NCBI GenBank assembly: GCA_932521025.1
Contig: OW051470.1
Coordinates: 1,240,001-1,304,000, forward strand
Source of the DNA: Oscheius onirici
Taxonomy: Eukaryota; Nematoda; Chromadorea; Rhabditida; Rhabditidae
Length of the DNA stretch: 64,000 bases
Reading direction: 5' to 3'
The position numbers were made by a program, and so were the translations under genes. The stretch's first letter is position 1. The number at the start of each line of letters is the position of its first letter. Shown piece after piece: positions 54,697-64,000 of the stretch. Under the pieces are notes generated by a model. That model saw nothing but the letters and a program-made list of their open reading frames with translations. It was not told where the DNA came from and did not search any database.

Positions 54697-55317
54697 CATT
54701 CCCCAAAACTGACGCTGACCAGCCTGTTCGACAGTGCCATGCTGTCGCATCCGCTTCACTACCTCGTCCTGTCGTCTACTTTGGCATTACCGTTGGAGGT
54801 AAGGCCACCGGCCGAATCGTCATGGAGCTCTTCTCCGACATTGTTCCCAAGACCGCCGAGAACTTCCGGGCTCTCTGTACCGGCGAGAAGGGAGTCGGCA
54901 AGGCTGGAAAGCCCCTCCACTTCAAGGGCAGCAAATTCCACCGTGTAAGTCATTTGTTGTTTTTCCTTCACTAATTTTAACCTTCAGGTTATCCCCAACT
55001 TCATGTGCCAAGGAGGAGACTTAACATGCGGCAACGGAACCGGTGGAGAGTCTATCTACGGAGAGAAGTTCGCTGACGAGAACTTCAAGGAGCACCACTC
55101 CGGACCCGGAGTCCTGTCCATGGCCAACGCCGGACCCAACACAAACGGTTCTCAGTTCTTCATCTCAACTGTCAAGACCGAGTGGCTCGATGGAAAGCAC
55201 GTTGTGTTCGGAAAGGTCATCGAAGGAATGGGCGTTGTCAAAGAAATCGAGAGTTATGGCTCCCAAAGCGGAAAGTCAACTCAGGAAATTGTGATCAGCG
55301 ACTGTGGACAGCTTTAA
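54697..55317 (+). CDS. Cyclophilin (peptidyl-prolyl isomerase), copy 2
   Basis: Exons 54697-54944 and 54988-55317 join in phase 0. It is nearly identical to copy 1 but has SLP inserted before [12 protein letters not shown] instead of DITVGG, and [18 protein letters not shown]. It ends normally at ISDCGQL followed by TAATAAAG (stop and polyadenylation signal overlap). The same N-terminal extension after TATTTTAG again lacks an ATG in frame. Both copies share the immediate upstream sequence (ATGAGACATAAGTATTTTAG), so an unseen 5' exon or trans-splicing supplies the start. Cyclophilins isomerise prolyl bonds; the intact catalytic residues (R, F, M, Q, W) suggest activity. Confidence 0.85.
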
Positions 55318-55517
55318 TAAAGAGTCCGATCTCCTTTTTATCACTATCTGGTTGTTGATACTCCATTGGCATGTAACCATTAAAAATTTCTGTAACCATT
55401 GCGGTCTCAGCTGTGTTCCGTTCTATGAAAATTTGTAACCATTAAAAATTTCTTTGGCCCAATAAGTGAACAGCAATTTATCGTGAAACAACGACAACAT
55501 AAAAGATAGCGGTAATT

Positions 55518-55850
55518 CTATTGCGAGAGAATTTTGTACTGATGCCAATCCAAACGATTTCTGAAGATGACATGCGGAGCGTTGACCGATGCGCAGATGA
55601 TGTTGTTCTTCTCAAAGACCACAGCCAGTCTTTTCCGGATATCGGAAGGACGATGAAGGATGTAGAAGATCGACTTTGCAATTGTGATAGGCAGATCGTA
55701 CTTTGACAGATGACGGAGGATGGAGTGCTTGTGAGTGGCCTTGGAGTAGAGGAGAGACGCCTGCAAATCCATGAGAACTTCTTCTACAGAGCACTTCGGT
55801 ACTCTCATTAGTTGTCCGTGTTTGAGCTCTCTTCTGCCTTCTTTCCATTC
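55518..55850 (-). CDS. Unrecognised 110-aa terminal exon
   Basis: An exon follows a TTTCAG acceptor at 55851. It is open for 110 codons, from EWKEGRRELKHGQLMRVPKC through SILRHLSKYDLPITIAKSI and LHRPSDIRKRLAVVFEKNN to a TAG. The 5' exon was not found. A decayed relative lies at 59437-59625, so this belongs to a small family. The sequence is helical and basic with no catalytic motif I recognise. Confidence 0.45.
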   Translation of the reverse strand, partial: EWKEGRRELKHGQLMRVPKCSVEEVLMDLQASLLYSKATHKHSILRHLSKYDLPITIAKSIFYILHRPSDIRKRLAVVFEKNNIICASVNAPHVIFRNRLDWHQYKILSQ

Positions 55851-56059
55851 CTGAAAGTTGGAATAATCTATGTCCCTCCTTAATTACAACTTGAAATCCT
55901 AGAAGAATTCAAATATATATATATTTTCACAAAAACTAAAAAGTTTGAATTTTTATTAACTAATTGGACAAACAAATATACAAAAGTTATTGAAAACACT
56001 TGGACTCCGAACACTAGTAGCTGCTCGTCTGCCCCCAGCTGATCCCCTCCTCTGCCACG

Positions 56060-56526
56060 ATGTCGTCCGAAAAGGAGGAAATGATGCTGGATATGCCGAG
56101 GCCGCTTGCCGACTCGATTCGAAGCACCAAGGCCACATTCGAGGTGCTGGAGTTACTGGGAAAGGGCAGCTTCGGTGCCGTCTACCGCGTCCGACGGCAG
56201 GGCGATCAGAAGGAACTGGCTCTGAAGTGCGAGTCTTTTCGAGGCATGAAGCAAATTCTGAAGCATGAGGCCAAAGTCCTGATCGCGACCATGAAGATCA
56301 ACTCGCCGCATCTGCTGCAGTTTGAGGATCGAGGGAAGGTATGCGGTCGCTTCCTCTACATCGTCATCAGACTCGTTGGCAAGAATCTCTGGGACTTGAG
56401 AGTGGAACAGACAGACAGGAAGTTTTCATTCAGTACGGCCATGAAGGCGGGAGAACAAACGCTGGCCGGCATTCGGGATCTGCACAGGGCTGGATACCTT
56501 CATCGGGATATCAAGGTAGGTCCGGA

Positions 56527-56577
<51 letters not shown>

Positions 56578-57156
56578 CACGATTACTTTCAGCCGCCAAA
56601 CTTTGCCATCGGTCGGGAAGTGGATGACAACTTCCACACAGTCTACCTGTTGGATTTCGGACTGTGTCGCCGCTACCGTACTGAGGCCAAAGATCTCCGA
56701 ATGCCGAGGGAGAGGGCCGCTTTCCGTGGAACGACACGCTATGCGAGTCTCGGAACGCTGGAACTGAAGGAGCAGTGTCGAAAGGACGACGTCGAGGCCT
56801 GGTGGTACATGCTGGTCGAGTTCATGATCGGCAATCTGCCATGGAAACATTGTAAAGGATCGGAGCGTGAAGCCGTCAAATACTTTAAAATCCAGCTGCG
56901 ACAGGAGGTCAACTTGGCCAAGATACTGCAGAGCACGCCGGACAAACAGCTCCGAGAGATTTTCCTCTACATCGACGGACTCGAATACGCCAGCATTCCG
57001 GACTACGACTACATCTACAGACAGCTTCAGGCGGCCTGTCAGTCGCAGAACATTTTGGACGTTGAGCCGCTCTGCTGGGATCCGATGCAGCCGTACAGAG
57101 GACCGAAATGGGTCTCGGGACTCGACTTCAATCCGAAGGGAGATGCCGAGCCGTAG
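56060..57156 (+). CDS. Casein kinase 1 / tau-tubulin-kinase-like protein kinase (339 aa)
   Basis: Exons 56060-56515 and 56593-57156 join in phase 0. The intron (77 nt) contains a (GGGACA)n array. Kinase motifs in order: glycine loop LLGKGSFGAVYRV (about 34-46), VAIK-type lysine in LALKCES, catalytic loop LHRDIKPPNF, DFG in YLLDFGLCRRYR, and the CK1-specific FRGTTRYASLGTLE in place of APE. WWYMLVEFMIGNLPWKHCKG follows. It is close to the nematode-expanded TTBK/CK1 group, many of which are expressed in sperm. All catalytic residues are present, so it is probably an active Ser/Thr kinase. It is compact, with a short C-terminal tail (DFNPKGDAEP). Confidence 0.9.
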
Positions 57157-58289
57157 GAAATAAGAAAACAAAGAAGACGACAAAATTGAGAACAAGAGAT
57201 TACACTCTATGTAAACGATTGGAAAAGTTCTGTTCTGTTCTTTGGTAATTTTATTCTCTCATTTTTTAATTTTATCAGTCTCTGACTCTCTTATTCTCTC
57301 AGTATCTGACTCTCTGATCTGTCCCTCTGTCCCTCTCTCAGTCTGTCAGTCTGTCAGCTTCATTCTATTACTCTGTCCTTCTGAATCCCTGTCTCTCAGA
57401 CTCTAGACTCTGTGAGAGGGACAGAGGGACAGGTAAAGAGAAAGACTGACCTTCTTGGCTATAGCGGGCAGAAGATCATTCAAACCCTCATGTCCAATGT
57501 GGAACTTCTCCTGACAAACAATCTTCCCGGGCATTTTCTGAAAACAGTATTTGGGAATGAGAAAGTATACAATTTACTTTAATAACCTGCCGATACCTTT
57601 TTCTGCCATTTCAAGTGCCATTTCCAGTAGAAGTTCGTCCTACAAATATAAAAGTAATACATTTTTTGTTCAATAAAGAAGGGCGCCAATATTTGGAGAC
57701 GCGTGATGTTTTTCGACCGAAGAGAGTAGCGGCTGGCTGTCCGTACAGCGCGAGCCGTGGACTGTCGAGTCACCTCTCGGTGACCTTAGTTCTTTACGCT
57801 CTTTATGTCGTAACCAGCCATCTACGACGGCTGTCGCCGCCCTTGCGCCTGCGGCGCTCAAAAATGCGAAGAATGTTGTCCAAACATTTGATTTCTCGTC
57901 CCCCTAAGTACAAAACTAACTATCTAATCCTAAGAAAAACTAACTTGTCCTGACTTGTTCGTGGCCATGGACAAACAAAAACAAATAAACAGTCCACCAC
58001 ATACACTACTGCACTTTACTAGTAGAGAGATCAAACGTGTCAATTTGGCTCTTAATTTTCTGTCACCACGGATCTTTGGAGATAAGAAGACGGCATGCAT
58101 ATTTGACGGAAGATTAAGATGGGTAGATTGATCTGACCAGAACAGTTCAGAAATGTTTAGAACCAAGGGATTGTGGAATATCTCAGAAAACAGATGATTT
58201 GGAACTGATTGATGAGACTGCTTGAAAAATTCAAAACGTGGCGAAATCTCTCGTACAACATGATGTCAAAACAACTTTGTGAGGATACG
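57157..58289. other. Region with repeats and a possible exon
   Basis: GGGACAGA and CAGTCTGT runs at 57.28-57.43 kb. On the minus strand 57542-57450, MPGKIVCQEKFHIGHEGL lies between a TTTTCAG acceptor and a GTCAGT donor and may be an exon of an unseen gene. A GCGCCGCAGGCGCAAG / CGTCGTAGATGGCTGG repeat piece lies at 57.81-57.87 kb (minus). Confidence 0.35.
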
Positions 58290-58472
58290 CAGTATAGTTT
58301 GCTCAAAATGTAGAAAGCATAATTTGAATTGGCCCGCGCTTTCTTCATAGAACTTTTTTTAAATCAAATTGGCAGGAATTCAGCTGCGTATACAGCATGT
58401 AAATCTTGGATCCTCAGCCAACCAAAGCGCGGGCCAATTCAAATTATGCTCTCCTCATTTTGGAACAGACTA
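58290..58472. mobile_element. Foldback MITE (TATAGTTTG...AATTGGCCCGCGCTTT ends)
   Basis: Arms of about 50 bp contain AGCATAATTTGAATTGGCCC. The left half also occurs at 61745-61830 in the chemoreceptor intron. Confidence 0.8.
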
Positions 58473-58734
58473 TAACATCTGTCCATTTTGTCTACAGCTC
58501 TCTCTCCTCCCATAAAAAGCGGGTAAAAATGGCTACCGTTCAAAACGGGCTAGGGAAAAGTTGGGAAAACCACGGGGAAAACAAAATAAACTCAACGACA
58601 TGGAAAAAAAGAAAAAATGTCCGTCTGTCTGTCTGTAGTGGAGTCCGCACAGTTGTCGAGACTAGCGCAACGTGTTAAGTATTAATGTCAATGTCATATT
58701 AATCTTTTATCGAACGAGATAGTTTTTTGAGAGG

Positions 58735-58870
58735 AACGCGTCTGGGTGAATCTAAACTATCTAAAGCGCGATGGTGTCAAAATTTGGACGGCCGTTGTTA
58801 CGTACTTAAGCGCCGTAGGCGCAAGAGCCGCGAAAGCCGTCGTAGACGGCTAGTTTTAAAATGCTCCCAG
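58735..58870. repeat. Dispersed repeat (AAAGCGCGATGGTGTC / CGTCGTAGACGGCT)
   Basis: Matches in order to 53435-53580 and, for the second half, inverted to 57810-57870. It is not coding. Confidence 0.6.
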
Positions 58871-58954
58871 GTCTCTGTCTGTCTGTCGGAAGCTTTAATT
58901 GGCAATCAAAATGGAGCAATTTGTGCGCACAATTAAGGGGAAAGGAGTTAGTGT

Positions 58955-59435
58955 AACAAGTTTAGACAAGTCAGTTTGCAAGTGCATGGACTTTGATTTT
59001 TTTGACTTTCAGTGGAGAACAGGGATAGGGGAGAACAGGAGCACGTGGAAATACGTAGGGACAGGGAGATCAGTAGGGAAGATATGCACACGGAAATTAC
59101 ACGCAGGGATACAGGGACGACAGGAGGGGAAAATTGGACAGAAGAATGGGGACATGGTACATCGTAAATGGTAGAAGAGGAAAAAGCGGATGACAACGGA
59201 CAGGGATAGGAGCAAACTGGGAAGGACAGAACACATTGCAGAATTTAGGGGTGGACAGAGAGAAAGTGTCGAGCAATTAGAAACAGGGACAAACGGGCAA
59301 GATTAGTGGAACAGAAGCACAGGAACATAATTGATCTGGAGAGGGATCAGGTAGCAAGCTATTATCTTTTTTTAAACGGACAAAACTAATTCACTTAGCC
59401 CCGAAGGGGTGTAGCTCAACTTGTTCAAGAACAAC
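58955..59435. repeat. Dispersed repeat, copy 2
   Basis: Same order and orientation of blocks as 5545-6290, ending CCCCGAAGGGGTGTAGCTCA, but without the GGGACAGA array. Confidence 0.6.
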
Positions 59436-59436
59436 T

Positions 59437-59625
59437 CGAAGATTACAGCAAGTCTCTGGCCAGATTGTCGATGCAGAATGTAGAAGCTCGACTTGACGAC
59501 GTTGATAGGTAGACTGTTCTTTTGCAGATGACAAAGGACAGAATCTTTGTGATTCGCTGTGATTCGAACTTGTAGTTTTTAAAGACTTTTGCCAAGTAGG
59601 AAGCTTGAGAAATAGGTATAGAGCC
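59437..59625 (-). pseudogene. Decayed relative of the exon at 55518-55850
   Basis: On the minus strand two frames read SQASYLAKVFKNYK, then, after a frame change, HKDSVLCHLQKNSLPINVV and SSFYILHRQSGQRLAVIFE. They parallel QASLLYSKATHKHSILRHL and FYILHRPSDIRKRLAVVFE. It is truncated at the boundary with the dispersed repeat. Confidence 0.6.
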
Positions 59626-59668
59626 GATAGGCGACGAAGTCGTCTGGTCTTTATTAGAACTCTTGTTT

Positions 59669-60038
59669 TCACAATTTCACTCCTTTCGGCTGCTCACAAA
59701 CGAATTTTCTTCCAACGACCTTCTTCTTGTACGGCTCACAGCAACTTTTGTTTGGATACAAGCATGGTTTGCTGATACAGACTGAGCTTCTAGTGGTCTC
59801 ACCTCCGCAAGTAAGGGATTTGAAGATTGGAACTGTCTCTATCACTCTGTAACTCACTCGCACTGACAGCCTTCCGGTTCACATTTCCTAACTTCTTGAC
59901 GACTTCCACAAGATCCTTATTACAATCACCAGCTGCTCCTAGTGCCGGCTTCCAATCAGACCATTTTTCTTGACAAGTAGCTTGGATTTGATAAAAAGAT
60001 GTAAGAAAGAAGAACAGGCACAATGAAAGACGGATCAT
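59669..60038 (-). CDS. Secreted cysteine-rich protein (WSDW motif)
   Basis: The signal peptide MIRLSLCLFFFLTSFYQIQA is followed by TCQEKWSDWKPALGAAGDC, a TSP1-like WSxW start. The last part, LTCGGETTRSSVCISKPCLY, then SCCEPYKKKVVGRKFVCEQ, has eight cysteines and ends GVKL at the stop 59669-59671. The two parts lie in different frames. A GTGAGT donor near 59857 and a GAGACAG acceptor near 59832 restore the frame, but the intron would be only 25 nt, so either the model or the sequence is off here. It is perhaps related to the fragment at 50375-50749. Confidence 0.45.
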
Positions 60039-60226
60039 GATATCTGCAGGAATAGTTCTCTGAGAGTCTTTTATAAAGTGTTTCTCTCTTTCTCATGTCT
60101 TCTTTGTCCCATTTAAAGGACGGAAAAGAGCGGATTGTTAGTCGGATAGATTGCTTGTGAGAGATCGGTGTTTAAAAACTAGGACAGAATTTGATTTAAG
60201 ATGGGATAACCATATGTAAAAGGAAA

Positions 60227-60754
60227 ATGGCAAAAAAAATTCAAATCCTTGTTTATCACTCTCACTTATCCTGCATCTATTCGGTCTTGTTCAGCTTCTG
60301 GAGCTGCGAGTGGACGGAGAGCGAGTCGTGGAGATGTTTGCGGCGAAGGAGACACGCCGTTCCGGACTCTTGCTACTCCTGGTCGGCTTATTCTTCTTCA
60401 TGTCCCTCTTACAAAGAACGGACTTTTCGGATCTGTTGACCGCAGACGGAGCCGATCGACGATGATGCTGGTCCGGTAGCTGACACGTTCCATTTCAGCT
60501 GGAGCGGAGATGGAAAGTTTCTGCGAGTAGGCATCGGAGACGTTCTTCTGCTGTCAGTAGTGGCCACAGTGATCCTGGCAAATTTCATCTTCGCTACAAT
60601 TTGCAAATTTCAGGAATCAGATATTCCACTCCAGAACTGTCAGCAATTTTCCGATACCTGCTCAGAGGACCACATGTGGAGCGCTCAATCTCTATTCAAC
60701 CTGGTAATAAAAGGAGGCTGTCTCGCCAGTACGATCACTCTTGCCTCCTTCTGA
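60227..60754 (+). CDS. Two-helix membrane protein, frame shifted by one base
   Basis: Exon 1 (60227-60250, MAKKIQIL) joins exon 2 (from 60295) across a 44-nt intron (GTTTAT...TTGTTCAG). Exon 2 reads LLELRVDGERVVEMF and a hydrophobic stretch LLLLLVGLFFFMSLL. Near 60449 the frame must change by one base to continue DDDAGPVADTFHFSWSGDG, a second helix (VLLLSVVATVILANFIF) and CQQFSDTCSEDHMWSAQSL, ending at 60754. Alternatives are splicing at GTCGGC...CCGCAG, or a different basic protein in another frame using an intron at GTAGTG...TTTCAG. The family is not recognised. Confidence 0.4.
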
Positions 60755-61059
60755 ATTATACCATTTCATTTGCCCCATTGAATTTTTTTCAGAAAGGAAA
60801 CTGAGAGTTGGGGCAAAAGTTGGGAAAGTTGATGGAAAAGTAGAAACAAAGTTTTGAGCATGTTGACTGCTGGCTGTATCTTTGTCTTTGTGTAAAAAAT
60901 GTAACAGCGACATCAAACCAATGAATTCTTGATCGAGTTCTTCAAGATAACATATTAGACATGCAATTTTGTGCTGATCTAATGAACGCATAAAATTTTT
61001 CACCTGCTGTCGCTTCACCTTGCTGTTGATCATTCACAGCTCTGCAGCTGATCAGATAT

Positions 61060-63278
61060 ATGGGTCTTTTTGACATCTTTTGGTTCAAAGTCCTCGCCTA
61101 CTCGATTGAGTCCGTCTTCGAATGTATCACCTTATTCTTGTGCTATACAGTCTGGCAACATTCTCCACCCAGCATGAGTGAAATTAAACGGTTTATGCTA
61201 CAAATTGTGGTAATTTTTATCTATTTCCTAAGGAATATTAATTTTCAGTGCTCGGATTTACTTTTTAGCGTAACTTTGACATGGTTTCTCGAGCCAAATT
61301 TGTTGATTCCCCTTCCAGCTGCAACCGTCTATGGCTTTTTCAAATATCTCGGGAAAGATGCAGGATTCTTTTGGGTGAGAAGTTGACTTACATTAACCCT
61401 TTTTTCCAGTTTGCTGCTATCCTAGAGATTGGTCTTTTTACACTGCTATCAGTTAACAACTGCTGTGACGTTCGGTATCTTCTAATGTACGAGAAGACGG
61501 AAGCATTGGAGAGATACAAGGGAACACGGTGAGTATTCTTTTCCAACTTAAACAAGGTGGTCCAAACTTGTGGTAACAAGCTATATGGTCTGTTCAAAAA
61601 GAAGAGGGATTACCGAAAGATTTTAGCTCTTCCCTTCGAGACCCACTTAGCACACAAGCATTGGATACTCAGCCAACAAATTCCAAAGTTCGCTGTGTAT
61701 CTTTCGAATTAGCTGACTGCGTATCCAACGTTTGCATATACCTAGTCTGTGCAAAATGTAGAGAGCATAATTTGAATTGGCCCGCGCTTTCTTCATAGAA
61801 CTTTTTTCAAATCAAATTGGCGGGAATTTAGCTGTGTAGCACGTTTATACGTATCCTAACTCAAATAATATATCTGTAGGGGAAGAGACTTCTATCGTTG
61901 GGTAGTTTGCCAACCTTCTGTACTCTGTTCGGGACAATTTTCTGGCCGTAGATGCAAAAGTTGGCCCAACTTTAGTAGAAAGTAGGTTCCTCCATTTGTG
62001 CGGTGGTCGTCCAGCTGCTCTTGCCCGATTCGGTGACCATTCTTCTACGACACGGCTAAAGCATTCTCCTCTGTCTTCTTCAGACCTGCGGTTTCTAGTC
62101 CGTATAGCAACGTGGGCAGGACTTTCATCTCAAACAGCTTCTTTTTCATTTTCAATGGAGTCCTCCGGGAATAGTAAACTTCTTTGTCGTTGTAGAACGA
62201 GGCCCATCCTAATTTCACACGTCTGCTTATCTCTTGGGATAGATCCCCGTCGGCTGTCAGCTTCGATCCAAGGTATATAAAAATCGTTGACTCTCTCCAA
62301 TTCTGTGCCATTGAGACCGATTGAATGTTGCACTGTCGCAAATGTTGTCATCCATTTGGTCTTCCTTCTGTTCACTTTCAATCCAACTTTTTTGCTTTCT
62401 TGTTCGAGACTGTTCAACATGTATTCAGCATCTTTCGCAGTAATATATACCACCATTTTTTTTTACCGGCCGTTTCCATGGGTATGAATGGGACGTGCTC
62501 GCAGAGTACAGAGACTTTTCGGTCATAACTAAACTGTCTGACAGCAACGTCAACGTTTTGTAGAGGCTTCATTGGTTTTGCTCTTCTGTTCGTCGGGGCC
62601 ATGATATTCTTAAATATCAGCTTTTATCGTATTAGTCTCTCGTACGATGTAAGTTTTAGCAACATTATTTTTTACACTACTTTTCAGGAGCTTTATGACT
62701 ATGCCGTTCGAAGAAATCTCACAGAATTCCTTGCTGGCGTTGATCCCAACAGCCAGCTTATAGCATGTCGAGTCGGTGGCTACGTCATTATTCTCGGCAC
62801 CATCATATGGATCTTCCTCTTGATACTATTCATTTGGAATGCCTACTTTTCTTGGGTCGTCTGGTACAAATTGAAGAAGAACAGAGCATCCATGTCGGCG
62901 GAAACGTTCAAATTGCAGAAGAGCTTGACTATGGTTCTTGTCCTTCAGGTTTTTTTCGGATTTAGACTAAAAAAAAGCTTTTTTCAGGCGGCAATACCGT
63001 ATGGAACGCTCGCAGTGCCCATTTTGATCTACGGCGTCGCAATTGTCCTCGAACTGGCTATTGTTAGATCAGTTTTACTGGAAGGTGTTCTTGTGGGCTG
63101 CGTAGCCGTCTACCCCTTCCTCAGCAGCCTCCTCTTTTTTTTCTTCATCAAACCATATAGGAATTTTGCCGTTTCGGTCATCAAACGTCTGCTCTTCTTT
63201 ATAAAGTGGCCTGTCGACACGCCCGTGATCATTGTGGCAAATTCTGTTTCTTCCCTCGTTTCAGGCAACGAAAATTGA
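61060..63278 (+). CDS. Seven-transmembrane chemoreceptor, Str/Srh superfamily (324 aa)
   Basis: Exons 61060-61209, 61249-61374, 61410-61528, 62621-62648, 62688-62948 and 62988-63278 join in phase. The first two introns are 39 and 35 nt. Hydrophobic segments include VLAYSIESVFECITLFLCYT, AAILEIGLFTLLSVNN, GYVIILGTIIWIFLLILFIW, IPYGTLAVPILIYG and YPFLSSLLFFFFIKPYRNF. The Q-x2-IPxG...P segment and the P-x(4)-S...F-I-K-PYR end are the helix 6 and 7 marks of nematode serpentine receptors. These sit in the cilia of sensory neurons and signal through G proteins. Intron 3 is 1.1 kb and holds a MITE and a LINE fragment. A paralogue lies convergently at 63.65 kb. Confidence 0.85.
61583..61835. mobile_element. 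TATGGTCTGTTC MITE fragment joined to a half of the 58.29-kb MITE
   Basis: TATGGTCTGTTCAAAAAGAA...GCGTATCCAACGTTTGCAT (61583-61740) is followed directly by AGCATAATTTGAATTGGCCC (61763 onward). Both lie in intron 3 of the chemoreceptor gene. Confidence 0.7.
62045..62602 (-). mobile_element. Non-LTR retrotransposon (LINE) reverse-transcriptase fragment
   Basis: Two overlapping minus-strand frames carry the C-terminal part of a LINE-type reverse transcriptase: VYITAKDAEYMLNSLEQESK, KVGLKVNRRKTKWMTT, YLGSKLTADGDLSQEISRR and MKVLPTLLYGLETAGL. It is frameshifted and truncated at both ends, so inactive. It lies antisense inside the chemoreceptor intron. Confidence 0.85.
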
Positions 63279-63648
63279 AGTTTTTGTAGACTGATAAGTA
63301 TTTTGATTGCACTTTAGCTGGCGCCTACGTTCGTTCAAAACATTTTGGCGCGAACACTCAAAATGGCTTGAATTAGATATCATCATTTTCCGGCCGTTTT
63401 TCACGTTACTGAACCCCGGAAGGAGAAAATTAGACATAAATAGACGAAAAATGTTCGAGAACGTCTTGTGAACGGCTGTTGTCGGTTTCGTGCTAATTTC
63501 GATGTTCAGGGTGTTGTTTTACACGCTGAATTCAATATACGTGGTTAGACACATGGAAAATGGAAGGAAAATGAGAAAAAATTTAATTTTAAGCCAGTTT
63601 GAAAAAAGCCAGCTAAAGTACAACCAATGTTTTTATTCGTGTTATAAA

Positions 63649-63966
63649 TTAAGCACCAGATCTTCTATTACTTGTTACTCTATTCTGGCTTGTCACATTC
63701 GAAGACTGCGACAGTGGAGCTATTTGAATTGTAGGCTCCGGCCAATCGATGCAGAATAGGGCTTTTTTGAATACAGAAACGGCATATTTTCTGTAAGCTT
63801 TGATGAAAAAGAAGAAGAGAAGACTGCTGAAGAAGGGGTAGAAGCCGATGACGCATATGAGACAGGCCTCAACAATTGGCGATTCATAAATAAATTTGGC
63901 ATCAAAGCCGAAAGCTGCTGCGTATAAACAGACAGGAATACATAAGGAACCGTATGGTATAGCTGC
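63649..63966 (-). CDS. Seven-transmembrane chemoreceptor paralogue, last exon (gene continues past the window)
   Basis: An exon opening after ATTTCAG reads AAIPYGSLCIPVCLYAAAF, then FYPFFSSLLFFFFIKAYRKY and a C-terminal tail ending NRRSGA, 105 codons to the stop 63649-63651. It parallels the last exon of the receptor at 61060-63278. A reverse-strand AATAAA lies near 63630. The two receptor genes converge, with 370 bp between stops. Confidence 0.85.
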   Translation of the reverse strand, partial: AAIPYGSLCIPVCLYAAAFGFDAKFIYESPIVEACLICVIGFYPFFSSLLFFFFIKAYRKYAVSVFKKALFCIDWPEPTIQIAPLSQSSNVTSQNRVTSNRRSGA

Positions 63967-64000
63967 CTGAAATCTTTTTATTCGCTGCGGCTAGAATGCC

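Noticed and set aside
56426-57195. Long minus-strand ORFs
   Set aside because: They are shadows of the CK1-like kinase and its GGGACA repeat.
62045-62602. Host gene on the minus strand in the chemoreceptor intron
   Set aside because: The motifs are those of a LINE reverse transcriptase C-terminus, frameshifted and truncated.

Overview
This window looks like nuclear DNA of a rhabditid-type nematode. The genes are split by very short introns (many 35-50 nt) with TTTTCAG-like acceptors. They include families typical of nematodes: a major-sperm-protein domain, two seven-transmembrane chemoreceptors, cysteine-rich ET-module-like surface proteins, a GLD-1/quaking-type STAR protein, a casein-kinase-1/TTBK-like kinase and a tandem cyclophilin pair. 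Single-copy landmarks are a 13-exon cullin of the CUL2 type and one tRNA-His. I cannot name the species. Family assignments come from reading motifs, not from database searches.

Layout. 0-6 kb holds small genes: a proline/arginine-rich membrane-anchored protein, a lysine/glutamate-tailed membrane protein, and two members of a secreted-peptide family (a third lies at 11.3 kb), with a 300-bp solo LTR between them. 6.6-24.2 kb is the unusual part. It is a mosaic of inverted and direct segmental duplications carrying four or more loci of one intron-rich family that I do not recognise. Its C-terminus has a C-x4-C / C-D-C / C-x2-C cysteine core and a GIY-YIG-like pair of motifs. Two copies (8.38-10.23 kb on + and 17.22-19.58 kb on -) lie convergently in arms of 3.5 and 4.05 kb, a third intact relative is at 22.06-24.18 kb, and broken pieces lie between. 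The STAR gene's first exon and upstream region were copied with the arm, leaving an orphan exon at 10.57 kb.

25-31 kb is ordinary gene-dense sequence (zinc-finger/cold-shock protein; cul-2 type cullin). 32.8-42 kb holds a long, partly decayed array of ET-module-like exons. A block with an intact multi-exon gene is interposed in it, bracketed by 145-bp direct repeats. 42-50 kb is mostly non-coding with several foldback elements. 50-64 kb returns to genes: secreted cysteine-rich proteins, a TMEM272-like protein, a mini RING protein, cyclophilins, a CK1-like kinase and two convergent chemoreceptors, one with LINE and MITE debris in an intron.

Small foldback (MITE-like) elements occur throughout and fall into at least six families. 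Some make up most of an intron, and several sit inside one another. The genes do not form one pathway. The clearest shared theme is duplication, exon shuffling and decay driven by these repeats.
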